Notes under the pieces: generated by a model | Told to the model about the DNA's origin: nothing | Database searches by the model: none | The model's input: only the letters and a program-made list of their open reading frames with translations | In this document: piece after piece, positions 37,229 to 45,658 of the stretch | Position numbering within the stretch: position 1 is the stretch's first letter | Layout: each line of letters begins with the position of its first letter | Position numbers and translations under genes: made by a program | DNA from: Bittarella massiliensis (ex Durand et al. 2017) | GTDB taxonomy: Bacteria; Bacillota; Clostridia; Oscillospirales; Ruminococcaceae | Assembly: GCF_001486165.1 (NCBI RefSeq) | Contig: NZ_LN908977.1 | Coordinates: 379,420-443,419 of the forward strand | Length of the DNA: 64,000 nucleotides | Direction: 5' to 3'

Positions 37229-37269
37229 GCGCCGCCTCCACCCTGCAAAAGGGTGGGGCGGCGCCTTTT
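37229..37269 (+). terminator. Terminator of the amidohydrolase cluster
   Basis: GGCGCCGCC (37229-37237) pairs with GGCGGCGCC (37257-37265), with an inner CCACCCT/AGGGTGG stem, followed by TTTT. Confidence 0.88.
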
Positions 37270-37541
37270 AAGGTCTGCTTTTTCTCCTCTTTGTAATGGG
37301 GAACCCTGTCGAAAGAATACAGGGGGTAGAGCCCCTGTAAAAACGAGACCATCCGCATCATAAAGCCATTTGTTTCAAAGTTGTAAAGATGCGTCCATCC
37401 CTCCAAAATCGACAATCTGCGCCGTTTTCCAGCCCTATAATGAAGCTAAACCAGTCACATCGGGACGGGAAACGTCGCAGACAGCACAAGCTCTGTCAAA
37501 CCAGAGGGGAATGCGAGACACCCCCTCGAAAGGAGAAAAAA
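37270..37541 (+). other. Intergenic region before the 63-aa orphan
   Basis: Lower GC than its surroundings. It holds a TACAGGGG/CCCCTGTA hairpin (37318-37339) and a TATAAT at 37436-37441, but the nearest -35-like TCGACA is 21 nt away. No gene is visible. Confidence 0.45.
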
Positions 37542-37733
37542 ATGGATGCTTTTGAAAAGGATTTTGGACAGTTTATTGACAGCCTAAAGTACGACGAGTT
37601 TGAGGGGATCCTCTTCAACTTGGTGCGGGACGCCTACATGGCCGGTTACCGCAAGGCGGGTGGAACGGTCCCCGCCAACCAGCCGGTCTTCCGCATCATC
37701 GCCGACTTTCAGACCAGCAGCCCCCGCCGCTAG
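37542..37733 (+). CDS. Small hypothetical protein (63 aa)
   Basis: Starts MDAFEKDFGQFIDSLKYDEFEG and contains LVRDAYMAGYRKAGG. ATG 37542 is 7 nt after AAAGGAG, and codon use matches the host, so it is probably real. I do not recognise the family. It lies between the amidohydrolase trio and an M20 peptidase gene. Confidence 0.65.
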   Translation: MDAFEKDFGQFIDSLKYDEFEGILFNLVRDAYMAGYRKAGGTVPANQPVFRIIADFQTSSPRR

Positions 37734-37744
37734 AGAGTACATAC

Positions 37745-37790
37745 CCCCACCCGCCGAACGGCGAGCGGGGGAGAGGGGCAAATCTTTTTT
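37745..37790 (+). terminator. Probable terminator after the 63-aa gene
   Basis: CCCCC and CGCCG pair with CGGCG and GGGGG around AA with small bulges; TCTTTTTTC follows after a few bases. Confidence 0.5.
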
Positions 37791-37820
37791 CTCTCCCTTC
37801 GGCCCACCCTCTCCAAATCG

Positions 37821-37829
37821 TGGTATAAT
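37821..37829 (+). promoter_or_regulatory. Extended -10 promoter of the M20 peptidase gene
   Basis: TGG followed by TATAAT (37824-37829). No good -35 is seen at 16-18 nt, so the extended -10 would have to compensate. Confidence 0.5.
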
Positions 37830-37902
37830 GGGGGCAACCGCAGCCGCTCCTGCCGTGCAGCGGGCGGCCTGCAAAGCTACTTGAAGAAAGAGGGAACCTG
37901 TC

Positions 37903-39045
37903 ATGCCGGAAAAATTGCCCCAGACCTTCCTCGACTATGTAGAGGAAAACCGCCAGGTCTTGATCGATCTGATCGCCGACCTCTGCGCCATCCCCGCCCC
38001 CTCCCACAACGAAGGGGCCCGGGCCGACTTCTGCAAGCGCTGGTTTGAAGCGCACGGCGCGCAGGGGGTGTACATAGACGAGGCCCTCAATGTGGTCTAC
38101 CCCTACGGCTGCAAGCCGGAGGGCGAAGTGATGATCTTCATGGCCCACACCGATACCGTCTTCCCCGATCTGGAGCCCTTTGCCCCCCGCTACGAGGGCG
38201 GCAAGATGTACTGTCCCGGCGTGGGGGACGACACCGCCAACCTGGCCGTGCTGATGATGCTGGCGGCCTATGTCACCCGCCAGGGACTGCAGGCCGACTG
38301 CGGCGTTCTCTTTGTGGCCAACTCCTGCGAGGAGGGGCTGGGCAACCTCAAGGGTTCCCGCCAGCTGGCAAAGGACTACGCCGGGCGCATCCGCCAGGTG
38401 GTCTCCTTTGACGGCTACTATCTGATGCTCTGCAACGGCGCGGTGGGCTCGCAGCGCTACCGGGTCGAGATCAAGACCGAGGGCGGCCACTCCTACGGCA
38501 ACTTTGGCAACCGCAACGCCATCGCCTGCCTGGCCTCGATGATCGACACCCTCTACACCGTCAAAGTCCCCACCGGCGGGCGCACCACCTACAATGTGGG
38601 GACCGTTTCCGGCGGCACCTCGGTGAACACCATCGCCCAGAACGCCGAGATGCTCTACGAGTTTCGCTCCGACTGCCGGGAGGACCTGGCCTTCATGCAG
38701 AACTTCTTTGAAAAGACGGTCGAGTGCTACCGCGCTATGGGCATCGAGGTGGAAGTCGAGCTGCTGGGCGAGCGCCCCTGCACCGGCGATGTGGACCCCG
38801 CCGCCCAGCGGGAGCTGGAGGACCGCTGCCTTGACGCCATCGAGCAGTTTACCGGCAAGCGCGTCGAGATGCTGGCCTCCTCCACCGACTGCAACATCCC
38901 CCTCTCCCAGGGAATCCCCGCCGCCTGTTTCGGGGTCTGTACCGGGGGCGGCGCCCACACCCGGGGCGAGTGGATCGATTTGGAGAGCCTGCCCACCGGC
39001 ATGAAGATCGCCGGGTCGCTGGTGCTCTCCTACTTCCACGGTTGA
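37903..39045 (+). CDS. M20-family metallopeptidase
   Basis: A 380-aa M20 dizinc peptidase/deacylase. Metal-ligand stretches: MAHTDTV, GVGDDTAN, NSCEEGLGN, and the final histidine in GGGAHTRGEW; the dimerisation domain has EGGHSYGNFGNRNAIA. It resembles tripeptidase/aminoacylase-type enzymes. Together with the three amidohydrolases and the permease it suggests a peptide or N-acyl amino-acid degradation locus. Confidence 0.88.
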   Translation: MPEKLPQTFLDYVEENRQVLIDLIADLCAIPAPSHNEGARADFCKRWFEAHGAQGVYIDEALNVVYPYGCKPEGEVMIFMAHTDTVFPDLEPFAPRYEGGKMYCPGVGDDTANLAVLMMLAAYVTRQGLQADCGVLFVANSCEEGLGNLKGSRQLAKDYAGRIRQVVSFDGYYLMLCNGAVGSQRYRVEIKTEGGHSYGNFGNRNAIACLASMIDTLYTVKVPTGGRTTYNVGTVSGGTSVNTIAQNAEMLYEFRSDCREDLAFMQNFFEKTVECYRAMGIEVEVELLGERPCTGDVDPAAQRELEDRCLDAIEQFTGKRVEMLASSTDCNIPLSQGIPAACFGVCTGGGAHTRGEWIDLESLPTGMKIAGSLVLSYFHG

Positions 39046-39060
39046 TTTTGAAGACGGAGA

Positions 39061-39096
39061 GAGGGCCGGCCCCAATCGGGGTCGGCCCTCTTTTTT
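39061..39096 (+). terminator. Terminator of the M20 peptidase gene
   Basis: GAGGGCCG and CGGCCCTC flank CCCC/GGGG pairs, followed by TTTTTT. It also lies just beyond the end of the converging minus-strand gene. Confidence 0.88.
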
Positions 39097-39108
39097 GGCT
39101 GTCTGCGC

Positions 39109-39351
39109 TCAACTGGCCCGGCTCTCGCCCTCGCCCGACTGCTGCCGGATGAGGGAGATGACCTGGTCGATGGACATCCCCGAGTCGGAGATGGTCTGAT
39201 AGACAGCGCTGAGCTCTGATTGCTGCTTTTCGCGGACGATCTGCTTGCGGGTCTCCTCCAGCTCCACAATGGTGTTCTTGTGCCGGGTGATCTGGGCCTC
39301 GACCTTCATCAGCTCTTCGTCGAAGTTTCGCGCCTTCTTTGGACGTGCCAT
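39109..39351 (-). CDS. Small coiled-coil protein (DUF4315-like)
   Basis: An 80-aa protein: MARPKKARNFDEELMKVEAQ followed by one coiled coil and a short C-terminal helix (SGMSIDQVISLIRQQ). The layout resembles DUF4315 proteins, which are common on Clostridia mobile elements, but no other mobile gene is nearby. GGAAGGGGG precedes the ATG. Confidence 0.65.
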   Translation of the reverse strand: MARPKKARNFDEELMKVEAQITRHKNTIVELEETRKQIVREKQQSELSAVYQTISDSGMSIDQVISLIRQQSGEGESRAS

Positions 39352-39451
39352 ATTGCGCCCCCTTCCTTCGGATAGCGGTATAGTTGCATTATAGACCGCC
39401 CTCCAGCGCGATATGCGCCCCTTTTTGTCGCCGCCGGGATTTGGTCGGCCC

Positions 39452-40546
39452 CTAGCGGGCGGTCAGCTTCTCCACCAAAAGCCCCGCCAGGGCGTCGACC
39501 CCGGCGCGGTCAGTGCCCAGGGCGTAGAGGGCCTCGGCCTGGCGGTGGGCCTCCTGGGCCTCGGCGCAGAGGCGGGCGGCCTCCCGCACCAGCTCTTTGG
39601 CCGCCTTTTTGTTGAAGGAGAGGCGGTTGCGGTAGGGGTAGAGGGCGTCCAGGTCGGTGAAGCGGCGGCTGTACACATGGCGGAAGGGGGTGGGCAGCGC
39701 CTGGGCGTAGGCGTTTTGCCGCGGCTCGCTGACGAGACAGAGGTCCGCCTCGGGCAGGACCAGGTGCTCCAGCTTGTCGTAGGGGGAGAGGGGGGAGTAG
39801 CAGGCGTAGACGTCGTACCCGGCGGCCAGGGCAATCTTGGCCATCCGCTCCAAAAAGAGGGGGGCCGCCGTCTGGTAGCTGTCCTCCAGCAAGATCACCC
39901 GGCCAAAGCCCGCCGCCGTCTCGCAGAGGGGCTGGGGCCCGGAGGGCGTCAGGTGGGAGAGGAAGCGGTCAAAGGTCCGCCCCTTCTTGTCCAGCGGGGG
40001 CAGCAGCCGCTTGGCGGTGGAGAGGGCGTACCGCTCCAGCTTGGGCAGGTCGAGACAGGGGGTCACCACGGCGCTGTTGTCCCGCAGCAGCGAGGCCGCC
40101 GCCGAGAGGAAGCGGCCGGAGCGCCGCTGCAGACGGGCGCTCTCGTCCAGCCGGGCGGTGATCTCCTCCCGGTGGGGGGCGATCGCCGCCGGGTCGGTGA
40201 AGCGGTAGAGGTCGACAAACTGCTCTGCGAGTGCGGGGTAGCGGGGGACCATCCCGTGGGGCGGGGTGCCGTCCACCACCCCCAGGTGCAGCCCGGGGCA
40301 GAGAACGGCGTCGTAGGAGCCCGGGTCGGAGGCGCAGTGGATGAACTCCACCGTCTCCCCCCGGTCGAGCAGGGCCTCCCCCACCCGGCGCAGCAGGGTG
40401 GACTTGCCGCAGCCCGGGCAGCCGCCCAGTATGTAGGTGGTAAAGGCCGGGTCGCCCCCGTCCAGGGCGCCAAAATAGCTGGCAAAGCCCACCGGGCTGT
40501 TGGCGGCCAAAAAGAAGTCCAGCCGCTTTCCCTTGTGATCCATCAT
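39452..40546 (-). CDS. P-loop ATPase (PRK06851-like)
   Basis: A 364-aa protein. Walker A is GGCPGCGKSTLLRR. It continues with EFIHCASDPGSYDAVLCPGLHLGVVDGTPPH and a later VILLEDSYQTAAPLFLERMA. This resembles the conserved P-loop family annotated PRK06851, of unknown function. Its start is taken at the MMDHKGKR codons (40546); a longer frame to 40648 has no SD and an alanine/arginine-rich extension. Confidence 0.65.
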   Translation of the reverse strand: MMDHKGKRLDFFLAANSPVGFASYFGALDGGDPAFTTYILGGCPGCGKSTLLRRVGEALLDRGETVEFIHCASDPGSYDAVLCPGLHLGVVDGTPPHGMVPRYPALAEQFVDLYRFTDPAAIAPHREEITARLDESARLQRRSGRFLSAAASLLRDNSAVVTPCLDLPKLERYALSTAKRLLPPLDKKGRTFDRFLSHLTPSGPQPLCETAAGFGRVILLEDSYQTAAPLFLERMAKIALAAGYDVYACYSPLSPYDKLEHLVLPEADLCLVSEPRQNAYAQALPTPFRHVYSRRFTDLDALYPYRNRLSFNKKAAKELVREAARLCAEAQEAHRQAEALYALGTDRAGVDALAGLLVEKLTAR

Positions 40547-40906
40547 GTCAAAACCCCTTTTCTCCGGCGAGGGAAGGTCGGCGGCGCGCCCCGCCCCTCT
40601 CGCCGGAAGGAGGGCAGGGGAAAAAGCGCCGCCGGAGCGGCCGCTCATTTTGCCGCAGGGAAATGGTAGGGCATTCTATTCCTCCCCGGCCTTTTTTGAC
40701 ACTGTCCCACCTCCGTCCTTTCCCGAAAAAATCCCTCTTTTTCCGTTGCAAAGCCGGCGGATTGTGATACAATAAAATAGAGTGTAGAGGCGACTGCCGC
40801 CCCCTTTTGAAAGCGGGGGACCGCCGCTTTTTGCCGCCGCCCGCCGGGCGGATGTCACAGCTATTTCGCCGGGTGCGCCCCGGCAGTCAATTGGGAGGAT
40901 TGCACG
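40547..40906. other. Divergent intergenic region with pduL leader
   Basis: It holds upstream DNA of the minus-strand ATPase, the pduL promoter at 40746-40773 and a GC-rich leader of about 130 nt. The leader contains a CCGCCCCC / GGGGGACCGC pairing and further GCCGCC/GGGCGG stems. No gene is visible. Confidence 0.5.
40746..40773 (+). promoter_or_regulatory. Promoter of pduL
   Basis: TTGCAA (40746-40751), a 16-nt spacer and TACAAT (40768-40773) with an extended TGA. Confidence 0.65.
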
Positions 40907-41473
40907 ATGAAAAAATTCCTGGTGGAGATGTCTGCCCGCCACGTTCACGTGACCGAGGCCGACCTGGAAACGCTGTTTGGCAAGGGCGCCAAGCTGACCC
41001 CCAAAAAGGACCTGTCCCAGCCCGGCCAGTTCGCCTGCGAGGAGCGGGTCGACGTGGTGGGCCCCAAGGGCACCCTGCCCCACGTCTCGATTTTGGGCCC
41101 CACCCGTTCGGCCACCCAGATCGAGGTCTCGGCCACCGAGGCCCGCAAGCTGGGCGTCGCCGCCCCGGTGCGGGAGTCCGGCGACGTGGCCGGCAGCGCC
41201 CCCTGCAAACTGGTGGGCCCCGCGGGTGAGGTCGAGCTGAGCGAGGGCGTCATTGTCGCCAAGCGCCATGTACATATGACCCCCGAGGACGCCGCCGCCT
41301 ACGGTGTTTCCGACAAGGAGATCGTCCAGGTCAAGGTCGACACCCCTGAGCGCTCCCTCATCTTTGGCGACGTGGTGATCCGCGTCAGCGATAAGTTCGC
41401 CACCGCTATGCACATCGACACCGACGAGGCCAACGCCGCCGGGAACCCCCGCGAGGGCGAGTTCGTCAAGTAG
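40907..41473 (+). CDS. pduL: Phosphate propanoyltransferase PduL
   Basis: A 188-aa protein of the PduL class, interconverting acyl-CoA and acyl-phosphate. Both zinc-binding repeats are visible: MSARHVHVTEADLETLFG with ILGPTR, and VAKRHVHMTPEDAAAYGV. It has no microcompartment targeting extension and no pdu/eut neighbours, so it probably serves as the general phosphotransacetylase. SD TTGGGAGGA precedes ATG 40907. Confidence 0.93.
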   Translation: MKKFLVEMSARHVHVTEADLETLFGKGAKLTPKKDLSQPGQFACEERVDVVGPKGTLPHVSILGPTRSATQIEVSATEARKLGVAAPVRESGDVAGSAPCKLVGPAGEVELSEGVIVAKRHVHMTPEDAAAYGVSDKEIVQVKVDTPERSLIFGDVVIRVSDKFATAMHIDTDEANAAGNPREGEFVK

Positions 41474-41484
41474 GCGTTTTATCC

Positions 41485-41537
41485 GAAAAAAAGAGCCATT
41501 CCGCCCACAGGCGACCCTGCCGGAATGGCCTCTTTTT
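41485..41537 (+). terminator. pduL terminator
   Basis: CCATTCCG and CGGAATGG pair, extended by AAAAGAG/CTCTTTTT across a bulge, with a T run. Confidence 0.82.
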
Positions 41538-41621
41538 TACTCCTATATGTCAAAGAAATAACGAGCTGTCGACAGCGTCTTTTCGCTGTGGAAGATAAAT
41601 TTTTGAGGAGGATATGCGACT

Positions 41622-42323
41622 GTGAGCAGATTTATTGCGGAATTTGCGTGCAACAAACCCGACGACATGATCAAGTTCATCTCGGAGGACTTCTTTTTGA
41701 AAGAGGGGTTCGAGGTGGCCAATGTCAAGGGTGAGATCGTCTGGAAGAAGGGCGTCGGCATGATGACCGCGCCCCAGTTTGTCAAGCTGGTCTACGGCGG
41801 GGGCAAGGTCCACATCGAGGCCTGGCTGAAATACGCCATCCTCCCCGGCGTCTACGCGGGGGAGATGGGGCTGGACGGCTTTATGGGCGCCCTGCCCAAG
41901 GCCAACTTGAAAAAGCGGGTGGACACCCTCATCGGCCTGCTCAACCAGGTCACCCCCGCCGACGCGGTGCCCCAGGGCGCCCCCGCCGCTGCCGTTCAGG
42001 GCGCTGTGGTCCCCCCGGCGGGCGCTCCCCAGGGCGTGCCCCAGGCGGCTGTCGCCCAGCCCGCCCCGGTGCCGGTGGCCGTTCACAACCCTACCAGCAA
42101 GGCGGTGCTGGCCCTGGTGATGGGCATCCTCTCCATCCCCGTCTCCTGGTACTTCTCGGCCCTGCTGGGCATTGTCCTGGGGATCGTGGGCATCACCGCT
42201 GGGATCACCGGCATCAAGTCCACCTCCAAGGTGATGGCCATCTTCGGCCTGGTGCTGAGCGTCATCGGCGCCGCCCTGGGTGCTGTGGGCTGGATTTTGA
42301 ACATCGTGTTGCTGGCCGCCTAG
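41622..42323 (+). CDS. Membrane protein with DUF4190-like C-terminus
   Basis: A 233-aa protein. The N-terminal about 110 residues are soluble (FIAEFACNKPDDMIKFISEDFF, with GGGKVHIEAWLKYAILPG). An Ala/Pro/Gln-rich linker follows, then two transmembrane helices with VLALVMGILSIPVSWYFSALLGIVLGI-type sequence typical of DUF4190. GTG start at 41622, 10 nt after GAGGAGG. The function is unknown. Confidence 0.72.
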   Translation: MSRFIAEFACNKPDDMIKFISEDFFLKEGFEVANVKGEIVWKKGVGMMTAPQFVKLVYGGGKVHIEAWLKYAILPGVYAGEMGLDGFMGALPKANLKKRVDTLIGLLNQVTPADAVPQGAPAAAVQGAVVPPAGAPQGVPQAAVAQPAPVPVAVHNPTSKAVLALVMGILSIPVSWYFSALLGIVLGIVGITAGITGIKSTSKVMAIFGLVLSVIGAALGAVGWILNIVLLAA

Positions 42324-42353
42324 TCTCCCGTTTGGCCGCGGCCTATTTCCCGC

Positions 42354-42391
42354 CAAAAAAGGGCGCTCCCGCTGTTGGAGCGCCCTTTTTC
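42354..42391 (+). terminator. Terminator before xth
   Basis: AAAAGGGCGCTCC and GGAGCGCCCTTTT form a 13-bp stem with a T run. Confidence 0.88.
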
Positions 42392-42611
42392 GTGGTATAA
42401 TAGCCACGAAGTGGCGGTAATACCGGGGATGGCCGGGCAGATGTGCAGACGCCGTTTGCGCCCCGCTCCATGGCCAGGACCCGCTGCGCGGCTGCGGCGG
42501 CGGGACGGCCGGTCGAGCCGTCTTTCCCTGTCCGCCGCCGCGCCGGTTAAAACCGCAGCCGCGGACGGAAAGCCGCCCACCCACTACAAAAAAACGAGGA
42601 GGGAACCCCCT
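42392..42611 (+). promoter_or_regulatory. xth promoter and long GC-rich leader
   Basis: TATAAT at 42396-42401 with extended TGG; no good -35. The -10 is framed by inverted arms TTCGTGG/CCACGAA. About 200 nt of leader follow with several strong GC stems. The reading frame is open through it, but the residues are low-complexity and the SD lies at its end. Confidence 0.45.
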
Positions 42612-43367
42612 TTGAAACTTGTCACCTGGAACGTCAACGGCCTGCGCGCCTGTATCACCAAGGGCTTTTTTGATTTTTTTGCGGCGGCCGACGCCGACCT
42701 GTTCTGCATCCAAGAGACCAAGATGCAGGAGGGACAGGTCCCGATAGAGACCCCGGGCTATGCCCAGTACTGGAACAGCGCCCTCAAAAAGGGCTATTCC
42801 GGCACCGCCGTCTTCGCCCGCACCGAACCCCTGTCCTTCACCCGGGACATCGGCATCGACGCCCACGGCACCGAGGGCCGGGTCCTCACCCTGGAATACC
42901 CCCAGTTCTACCTGGTCAACGTCTACACCCCCAACTCCAAAGAGAAGCTGGCCCGCATCGACTACCGCATGCAGTTTGAGGACGATTTTCGCGCCTACCT
43001 GCACGCTCTGGACGAGAAGAAGCCGGTCATCGTCTGCGGCGACATGAACGTCGCCCACCAGGAGATCGACCTGAAAAACCCCAAGAGCAACCGGGGGAAT
43101 GCCGGGTTCTCCGACCAGGAGCGGGAGAAGTTCGGCGCCCTTCTCGACAGCGGGTTTACCGATGTCTTTCGCGCCCGCAACCCCGACCTGACCGGCGCTT
43201 ACAGCTGGTGGAGCTACCGCTTCAACGCCCGCAAGAACAACGCCGGGTGGCGCATCGACTACTTTCTGGTCTCTGCGCGCATCGCCGGGGCGGTGAAAGA
43301 CTGCACCATCCACAGCGACATCTTCGGCAGCGACCACTGCCCCGTATCGCTGGAAATCGACCTCTGA
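42612..43367 (+). CDS. xth: Exodeoxyribonuclease III
   Basis: A 251-aa AP endonuclease/3'-repair nuclease of the ExoA type. KLVTWNVNGLRAC, FCIQETKMQ, GYSGTAVF, CGDMNVAHQEIDLKNP, WRIDYFLVS and the final GSDHCPV hold the catalytic Asn, Glu, Asp and His. The TTG start at 42612 is 8 nt after AGGAGGG; the upstream in-frame extension is not conserved-looking. Confidence 0.94.
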   Translation: MKLVTWNVNGLRACITKGFFDFFAAADADLFCIQETKMQEGQVPIETPGYAQYWNSALKKGYSGTAVFARTEPLSFTRDIGIDAHGTEGRVLTLEYPQFYLVNVYTPNSKEKLARIDYRMQFEDDFRAYLHALDEKKPVIVCGDMNVAHQEIDLKNPKSNRGNAGFSDQEREKFGALLDSGFTDVFRARNPDLTGAYSWWSYRFNARKNNAGWRIDYFLVSARIAGAVKDCTIHSDIFGSDHCPVSLEIDL

Positions 43368-43392
43368 GCAGGCCAAAAAGGGAGGGCTGACC

Positions 43393-44560
43393 GTGGAGAA
43401 AATCGCCCTGTCCCCCGCCGCCGCGGCCATCCTCGGGCGGCTGGAGGCGGCGGGCTTTCCCGCCTATGCGGTGGGGGGCTGTGTCCGCGACAGCCTTCTT
43501 GGCCGCCCGCCCCACGACTGGGACGTGACCACCGCCGCCCGGCCCGAACAGGTGCTCGCCCTCTTTGGCGACTGCCACCCCGTTCCCACCGGCATTGCCC
43601 ACGGCACGGTGACCCTCTTTTGGCAGGGGGAGGCCGTGGAGGTGACCACCTTTCGCCTCGACGGGCCCTACCGCGACCACCGCCACCCCGACACGGTCGC
43701 CTTTTCCGACCGCATCGAGGAGGACCTGGCCCGCCGGGACTTCACCGTCAACGCCCTGGCCTACTCCCCCCGGCGGGGGCTCTGCGACCCCTTTGGCGGG
43801 CGGGCAGACCTGCAAAGCCGCCTCATCCGCTGTGTGGGCGGACCTGCCCGCCGCTTTGAGGAGGACGCCCTGCGGCTGCTGCGGGCGGTCCGCTTTGCCG
43901 CCCAGCTCGGCTTTGCCATCCACCCCGCTACCGCCGCCGCCATGGACGCGGCGGCCGGGCTGCTGTCCGGCGTTTCGGGGGAGCGGGTGCTGGCCGAGTG
44001 GCGGCGGTTCCTCCCCTGTCCCGGGGCGGGGGCGCTGTTGGCCCGGTTCGGTCCCCTTTTCTGGGCCGCTGCCCCCGCCCTTCGCCCCGCTGGGGGGGAG
44101 GAGGGCGGTTGGCTGGCCGTCGCCGAAGCGGTCGAGGCCAGACAGGCTGCGCCGCGACCGCCGCACCGCCGGAGAGGTGACGGCCCTGGTCGCCGCCGCC
44201 CACGCCCCCATTCCCTGGGAAACGCCCGCCCTCTGCCGGCTTTTGGCGGATAGGGGGCGGGAGGGGACCCTCCGTCAGGTCGCCCTCTGGCGGGCCACAG
44301 GCCGCCTCTCCGAGGAGACGGCCGAACAGCTCACCGGCGGACTGCTGTCCCTGTTGGAGCGGGGGGTCTGTCTCACCGTTCGGGAGCTGGCCCTTTCCGG
44401 CGGCGACCTGCTGGCCCTGGGGGCCGTGCCGGGCCCCCAGGTGGGCCGGTTGCAGCGGGCTTTGTTGGAGGGGGTTTGGGCCGGACACGCCGCCAACACC
44501 CGGGCGTCGCTGGGACCCCTGGCCCGGGCGCTGCTGAAAGAGGAGACCCTCCTCCCATAA
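43393..44560 (+). pseudogene. cca: CCA-adding tRNA nucleotidyltransferase, frameshifted
   Basis: The first frame from GTG 43393 encodes the N-terminal enzyme: YAVGGCVRDSLLGRPPHDWDVTT (active site), RRDFTVNALAYSP, and FEEDALRLLRAVRFAAQLGF. It loses sense after WLAVAEAVEARQ near 44140. The C-terminal part continues in the next frame (LRRDRRTAGEVTALVAAAHAPIPWE to ALLKEETLLP, stop at 44558-44560). Removing one G from CAGG around 44140 restores a continuous protein of about 388 aa. It may be a sequencing error or a real mutation. Confidence 0.8.
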
Positions 44561-44564
44561 GCGC

Positions 44565-44603
44565 AAAAAAGAGAGGCGCCGCATCGAGCGGCGCCTCTCT
44601 TTT
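44565..44603. terminator. Bidirectional terminator between cca and the AraC-type gene
   Basis: AAAAAAGAGAGGCGCCGC and GCGGCGCCTCTCTTTT form a long stem with A and T tails on either side; the two genes converge here. Confidence 0.9.
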
Positions 44604-44611
44604 CGCTGTCT

Positions 44612-45490
44612 TTACTTTTTCTCCACAGCGACCCAGATCTCGCAGCAGTAGTCGGGGGAGTCCACCTGGTCCGACGGGTAGGCCTCGAAGTCGGGCCCCC
44701 CGCAGGGCTGGTACTCGCTGGCGGGGAAGAACTCGCTGTAGATCCGGCGGTAGAGGGCTTGAAATGCGTCGGGCATGGCCCCGGTGCAGGGGAAGACCAC
44801 ATAGGTGTGGGCGGGGATGTCCTCCAGCGTAAAGTCCGCCTCGGCGATGGGGGCGCCGTTGTAGACCCCGCCGATGCCGTAGGGAAAATCTCGGTCGGCC
44901 GCATCCTCACCGAAACTGGCCCCCAGCAGCCGCTGGCCGAAGGGGCTTTTCTGGTCGGTGTAGCGGCAGAGGGCGGGGATGGTGCCGTCTGCGCCGCACT
45001 GCCGCCAGAATGCCGAAATCTCGGCCGCGGTGGTCTCCTCTCCCCGCGGTACCCGCTTCTTTTTGGCGATCATCTGAAAGGGGCCCTGCTTTACAATGCG
45101 ATAGTCCATGGTCGTTCCTCCGTCTAAAATCAATTTTGCGGAGAGGGGGGAGAAGGTCTTGAGAACGGCGCCACCGGCCTTGGCCTGAGAGGGGGTCACC
45201 CCGTGAAAGCGGGTGAAGGCCCGGGCAAAGCTCTCGGGGGTGTCGTAGCCGTATTTCAGAGCGATGTCCAGCACCCGCCGGCCGGTGCCGACCAACTCGC
45301 TCCCCGCCAGGGAGAGCCGCCGCCAGCGGATGTACTCCCCCAGGGTGAAGCCGCAGAGGATGGCGAACACCCGCTGAAAGTGAAAGCTGGAGGACAGCGC
45401 CTGTTTGGCCACCTCCTCGTAGTCCACCGGTTCGGTGAGGTGCTCCTCCACATAGTCGATGGCCCGCTGTATCCCGGTGATCCAGTTCAT
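44612..45490 (-). CDS. AraC-family regulator with GyrI-like effector domain
   Basis: 292 aa. The N-terminal AraC double helix-turn-helix (IDYVEEHLTEPVDYEEVAKQALSSSFHFQRVF, then LDIALKYGYDTPESFARAFTRFHGVTPSQA) is followed by a Rob/BmrR/GyrI-type small-molecule domain ending YCCEIWVAVEKK. This architecture usually senses drugs or hydrophobic compounds. ATG 45490 follows GGGAGTGGAGAG; the open frame continues upstream without an SD. Confidence 0.88.
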   Translation of the reverse strand: MNWITGIQRAIDYVEEHLTEPVDYEEVAKQALSSSFHFQRVFAILCGFTLGEYIRWRRLSLAGSELVGTGRRVLDIALKYGYDTPESFARAFTRFHGVTPSQAKAGGAVLKTFSPLSAKLILDGGTTMDYRIVKQGPFQMIAKKKRVPRGEETTAAEISAFWRQCGADGTIPALCRYTDQKSPFGQRLLGASFGEDAADRDFPYGIGGVYNGAPIAEADFTLEDIPAHTYVVFPCTGAMPDAFQALYRRIYSEFFPASEYQPCGGPDFEAYPSDQVDSPDYCCEIWVAVEKK

Positions 45491-45658
45491 CTCTCCACTC
45501 CCTTCCGCATGAGACAATGATACCCCTTGGCGGCGCCGGGGTCTTGACTTTCCCTGCGCCGGGGTGTCAGACGATCCTCTCTCCCACTCTACCACACCTG
45601 GCCGCTGTGTGGCAAAAAAGGGCCGGCGCGATGGTGCGCCGGCCCGTGAATACGCCCT

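Noticed and set aside
39109..39351. Marker of an integrated conjugative element
   Set aside because: Only a DUF4315-like coiled coil is present; no relaxase, integrase or transfer gene lies nearby.
42375..42611. 79-codon N-terminal extension of exonuclease III
   Set aside because: Low-complexity Arg/Ala/Pro sequence beginning inside the terminator; the SD lies at its end.
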